Positions 61,181 to 64,000 of a stretch of 64,000 nt of DNA are shown here, in pieces. The notes under the pieces are model-generated. The model saw only the letters and a program-made list of their open reading frames with translations, was not told where the DNA came from and made no database searches. Both the position numbers and the translations under genes were made by a program. The DNA comes from Gordius sp. MW1 (lineage: Eukaryota; Nematomorpha; Gordioida; Gordea; Gordiidae): the NCBI GenBank assembly GCA_964036665.1, contig OZ038533.1, forward strand, positions 6,036,413-6,100,412, written 5' to 3'. Every line of letters begins with the position of its first letter. Position 1 is the stretch's first letter.

Positions 61181-62735
61181 TTAAAGCTTTCTTATGTCAG
61201 GTGCTCTTAAAGAGCAGGATTTACAAACGTATAACAGAACTGGTCGAATCATTTTGAAAATCCTGAGTCGCGTAGGAAGCGTCAAGTGACGGGATCTCCA
61301 TATGGCGGAACAAGAGTAAAACCTAAAAAGTGGCTTTGCAATTTTGACTCCACATTTACTCCGGCACAGATGTTCGTTGTGAGGTCTACCCCCAAGTAAC
61401 TTTGTGAGATACATTAATAGGGTTGTTATTGATAGTATCTTATCATCTGAAAAAACGTTTAATGTAATCCAAGCGCATTTGTAGGCATTTATGCTTTGCC
61501 TGAGCGGATAATCTATCCACCATAGATTGGGCCTTCTGTGTAGAGGTTGCCACCAGACATATGTCGTTAGCAAAGATGATCCACGATAAAGTCCCGTTTA
61601 ACGCAATGCCATTGGAGACAAATATTGATCTTTTCATTATAAGATCCCTTACTAGAATAAAATGAATAGGGGACAATGGACAGCCTTGCCTGATTCCGAC
61701 CAAAATTGGTTCAGACATATGGTGAATGTGGGAAACGACTACCTTCATGTCTTCTTAAATGTGAAAAATCATTCTGATTATTTTTTTGTATTCCTAGTAG
61801 ACATATGCCTCCATATATATAGGTGATTAACAGCGTCGAATGCTTTGGAAATATCTAAGAACACAAGAACTAAGGAGTTTCCACTAATACTCGAAATATC
61901 CATTATATTTCTATTATTAAAAAGATAATCTAATGATAAAGATTTATTAAGGGCTAGGGATGGGGCATAAAGAATAATGATAAAAAGACAAAAGAAAATA
62001 AAAAGATTAAAACATCTGGTTTTTACCAACTCGGCTTTGGCTTACAATATTGAAATATTTAATTATAGCAATAATATAATCTGTAGAAAATGATATACAA
62101 ATAAAAGTTATACTAAATCAAACTATTCTTCTTTCACGTATTTACATATACGACAATTTCTCAACGTGATGATATGTTCTGTAGTCGTACGGCATCTCCT
62201 GAACCCCGCCTGAATGTGTCTGAGGATGATCTATCTGTTTGTACAGCCTATATAACCCTTTAATAAAGAGCTTTAACTCAAGGGTTTTAATTGTCACTTC
62301 TCGATTGTTTGGATCGGAAGGGTCTCCCTCCTTAAATAGTTTATTAGGGCGACCCAATGACCAGGAATGTGGCAATTCCTCTTTTTCCCAGATTTTATAA
62401 AAAAAGGTTTACAGAAGTTTTCCGGGCGGGTATCCGCTTTAAGGGCTTCAGCAGTGCTGATAGATCTGCCGCTTTATGTGATTTAAGAGCTTTGATTGCG
62501 CTAACAATTTCAGCAATTGTATCAATCGAGAGCGGCGGAGGTCCTTTGAAGTTCTTGATGAATTCTTTATAGATGTCCAATACAGTAACGAGCGAATGGG
62601 GGGATTGGATAGAACGGAAGGGGGCTTCCCGGGCTTTTGTCTGATTTATAGAATCGTTAGAGCCGTTGTCTGATTTTATGTTATAAAGGGTGCGCTTAGC
62701 GAATGTATTATATTTGAGGCTATCATTAATTTTAA
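61181..62735 (-). pseudogene. non-LTR retrotransposon reverse-transcriptase remnant
   Basis: Minus-strand motifs in order across frame breaks: IVSAIKALKSHKAADLS (62,540-62,460), LFKEGDPSDPNN (62,345-62,310), LVLVFLDISKAFDAVNH (61,880-61,825, catalytic D), GIRQGCPLSP (61,695-61,665), WIIFANDICLVAT (61,590-61,552, catalytic box with Asn for the first Asp), and the RT thumb with IWRSRHLTLPTRLRIFKMIR, LYVCKSC (61,310-61,215). The clade cannot be named with confidence. It is inactive. Confidence 0.8.
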
Positions 62736-63142
62736 ACAGGCGATGGCTGTTACTCTATGGAAGTGAAACATGGGCTAAACCCACGGAAGGAAAGCTATTA
62801 CAAGCCATAGAGATGAGAATGTTATGGGGGCTAAGCTCGACCATATGACTAATGACCTGCTCATGGCAAAAATTTTAACCTATGGCGGACATGATTAACG
62901 AAAATCGGCTAATGTGGTATGGGTATATGCTAAGAAGGAACACGAATGACCTAATTCGAAAAGTACTGGACATGGAGGTACCGGGGAAGAGAGGAAGAGG
63001 ACAACCCCACATCACGTGGAAAGGGAAAGTCGATAAAGTAATGAAAACAAAAGAGACTAGTCAAGATATGGCACTCACCCGGTCAAGATGGAAGAAACTA
63101 ATTAAAACAAACCCCACGACTGTGGAACCAAATAACTGATAA
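62734..63142 (+). pseudogene. RTE-type retrotransposon 3' end
   Basis: It reads LLYGSETWAKPTEGKLLQAI then, after frame breaks, ENRLMWYGYMLRRNTNDLIR, VLDMEVPGKRGRGQPHITW and MALTRSRWKKLIKTNP. This is the conserved C-terminus of RTE-like proteins (LYGSETW...RLRWFGHVxRR...PGKRxRGRPxxRW...DRxxWR). It ends near a stop followed by a short AAAGAAGAAGA tail. It is tail-to-tail with the previous remnant. Confidence 0.85.
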
Positions 63143-63828
63143 AGAAGAAGAGACAACTAAATTAAAGGCAGGTGAACAGATACCTTTCTAGATGCAACCC
63201 CCACAACATAATAGCCAACATATCACAACAATTTATTGTAGCGTTATATTTTTAACATTTACTTACAATTTAGCTTAATCTCTTATCGACCCCTTAAACC
63301 ACACTTAATTCCGTCAGAATGTTGCGAACAATTGAACATTATCGCTGCCTATTTAATAGATTATCACTAAGATGACAAACTTCTGCCATTCTAATTTAAC
63401 AAAAATCAACTATTGAAATGTCTGCCCGACCTCTCTAGAACAGCAAAACCTGGCCCCCTGGATTGAGCAAAGACGTCAATTTTAGCAAAACAGTGCATAA
63501 TGACAATTAAGGTCGACCGCCACATTCAAACATTACAACACCACCATTATATGGAAAGTTACATCTTCATCTCCGTGGATTTTTGTACACTGTGACCGAT
63601 TATGATTCCATTCAAAGATATGTCAGCCCGTCACACTAATTTCATTATCACGTAGGATAAAACAAGTCGGGATAACATTAGTTATAATAGCACCCTAATA
63701 AACAATTTAACTTATCTGGCCACCATTGGAATTGGGCTAGCACCCTCAACATAGTTTAATTCGTTAGTGACGTCTTGATTTCCCTTAAACTCCCCCCGTA
63801 TCCTAACCCCCATATATGTTATTTCCAC
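63143..63828. other. no gene seen
   Basis: No recognised protein or repeat. Confidence 0.4.
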
Positions 63829-64000
63829 TAGAGGTGTGCACTGATCAAATTTTTTTGATCCGTTCCGAAAGGTTTTTGAAAATTTTTTCTCCCATCCGAT
63901 CCGAGTTTTTTAAAATCTAAATCTAATCCGATCCGAGTTTTTTTAAATCTAAATCCAATCCGATCCGAAATTTTTAAATTAAAATTTTACGAACAGAACT
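63829..64000. mobile_element. left end of a hAT-like element, cut by the window edge
   Basis: TAGAGGTGTGCACTGATC is followed by repeated AATCCGATCCGAGTTTTTT units, the usual arrangement at hAT-type ends. The rest lies beyond the window. Confidence 0.55.

Overview
The window is nuclear DNA from an AT-rich invertebrate genome. Introns with canonical GT/AG ends, three animal housekeeping or regulatory genes, and many eukaryotic transposons show this. Several introns are very short. An arthropod or other small protostome is plausible, but the sequence does not settle the phylum.

Three protein-coding genes can be rebuilt exon by exon from conserved protein sequence plus splice-site phase. (1) MARCHF5, a mitochondrial RING-CH E3 ubiquitin ligase, lies on + (five exons, 8,946-12,398; the start-codon exon is not visible). 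(2) IRE1, the ER stress sensor kinase/RNase, lies on - (16 exons, 26,276 down to 12,863, signal peptide to stop). It is tail-to-tail with MARCHF5, with 464 bp between the stop codons. (3) A CPEB2-4/Orb2-class cytoplasmic polyadenylation-element-binding protein lies on - (eight exons, 51,711 down to 36,335), with a long Asn/Gln/His-rich N-terminus, two RRMs and a ZZ zinc-binding domain. All exon junctions are phase-consistent, and each model reads through to a stop that fits the family's C-terminus.

The rest is mostly transposable elements, many nested. 1-6,520 holds Ty3/gypsy remnants and an RTE-type retrotransposon split by a hAT element, which itself contains a second hAT-like element. 6,654-8,860 is a hAT remnant with BED-finger and dimerisation pieces that ends just before MARCHF5 exon sequence. 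IRE1 introns carry a foldback MITE, a complete short LTR element with nearly identical LTRs and a 5-bp target duplication, and several MITEs. 29,019-33,930 contains a Helitron remnant split by a P-like MITE with a perfect 8-bp target duplication. That MITE was in turn entered by a 1.8-kb element carrying a hairpin minisatellite, and a second array follows. 53,219-59,953 is a P-superfamily transposon remnant (inverted ends, 8-bp target duplication, THAP-finger and transposase pieces) that contains a hAT element, a Helitron with both ends, and a MITE inside the Helitron. 61,019-64,000 holds further hAT and non-LTR retrotransposon remnants.

The most interesting items are the satellite-bearing element at 30,045-31,883, the P-like family (one coding-derived copy and one MITE), the tiny 35-bp and 37-bp introns of IRE1, and an unusual kinase insert in IRE1. 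I saw no operon, CRISPR array, rRNA gene or functional tRNA gene.
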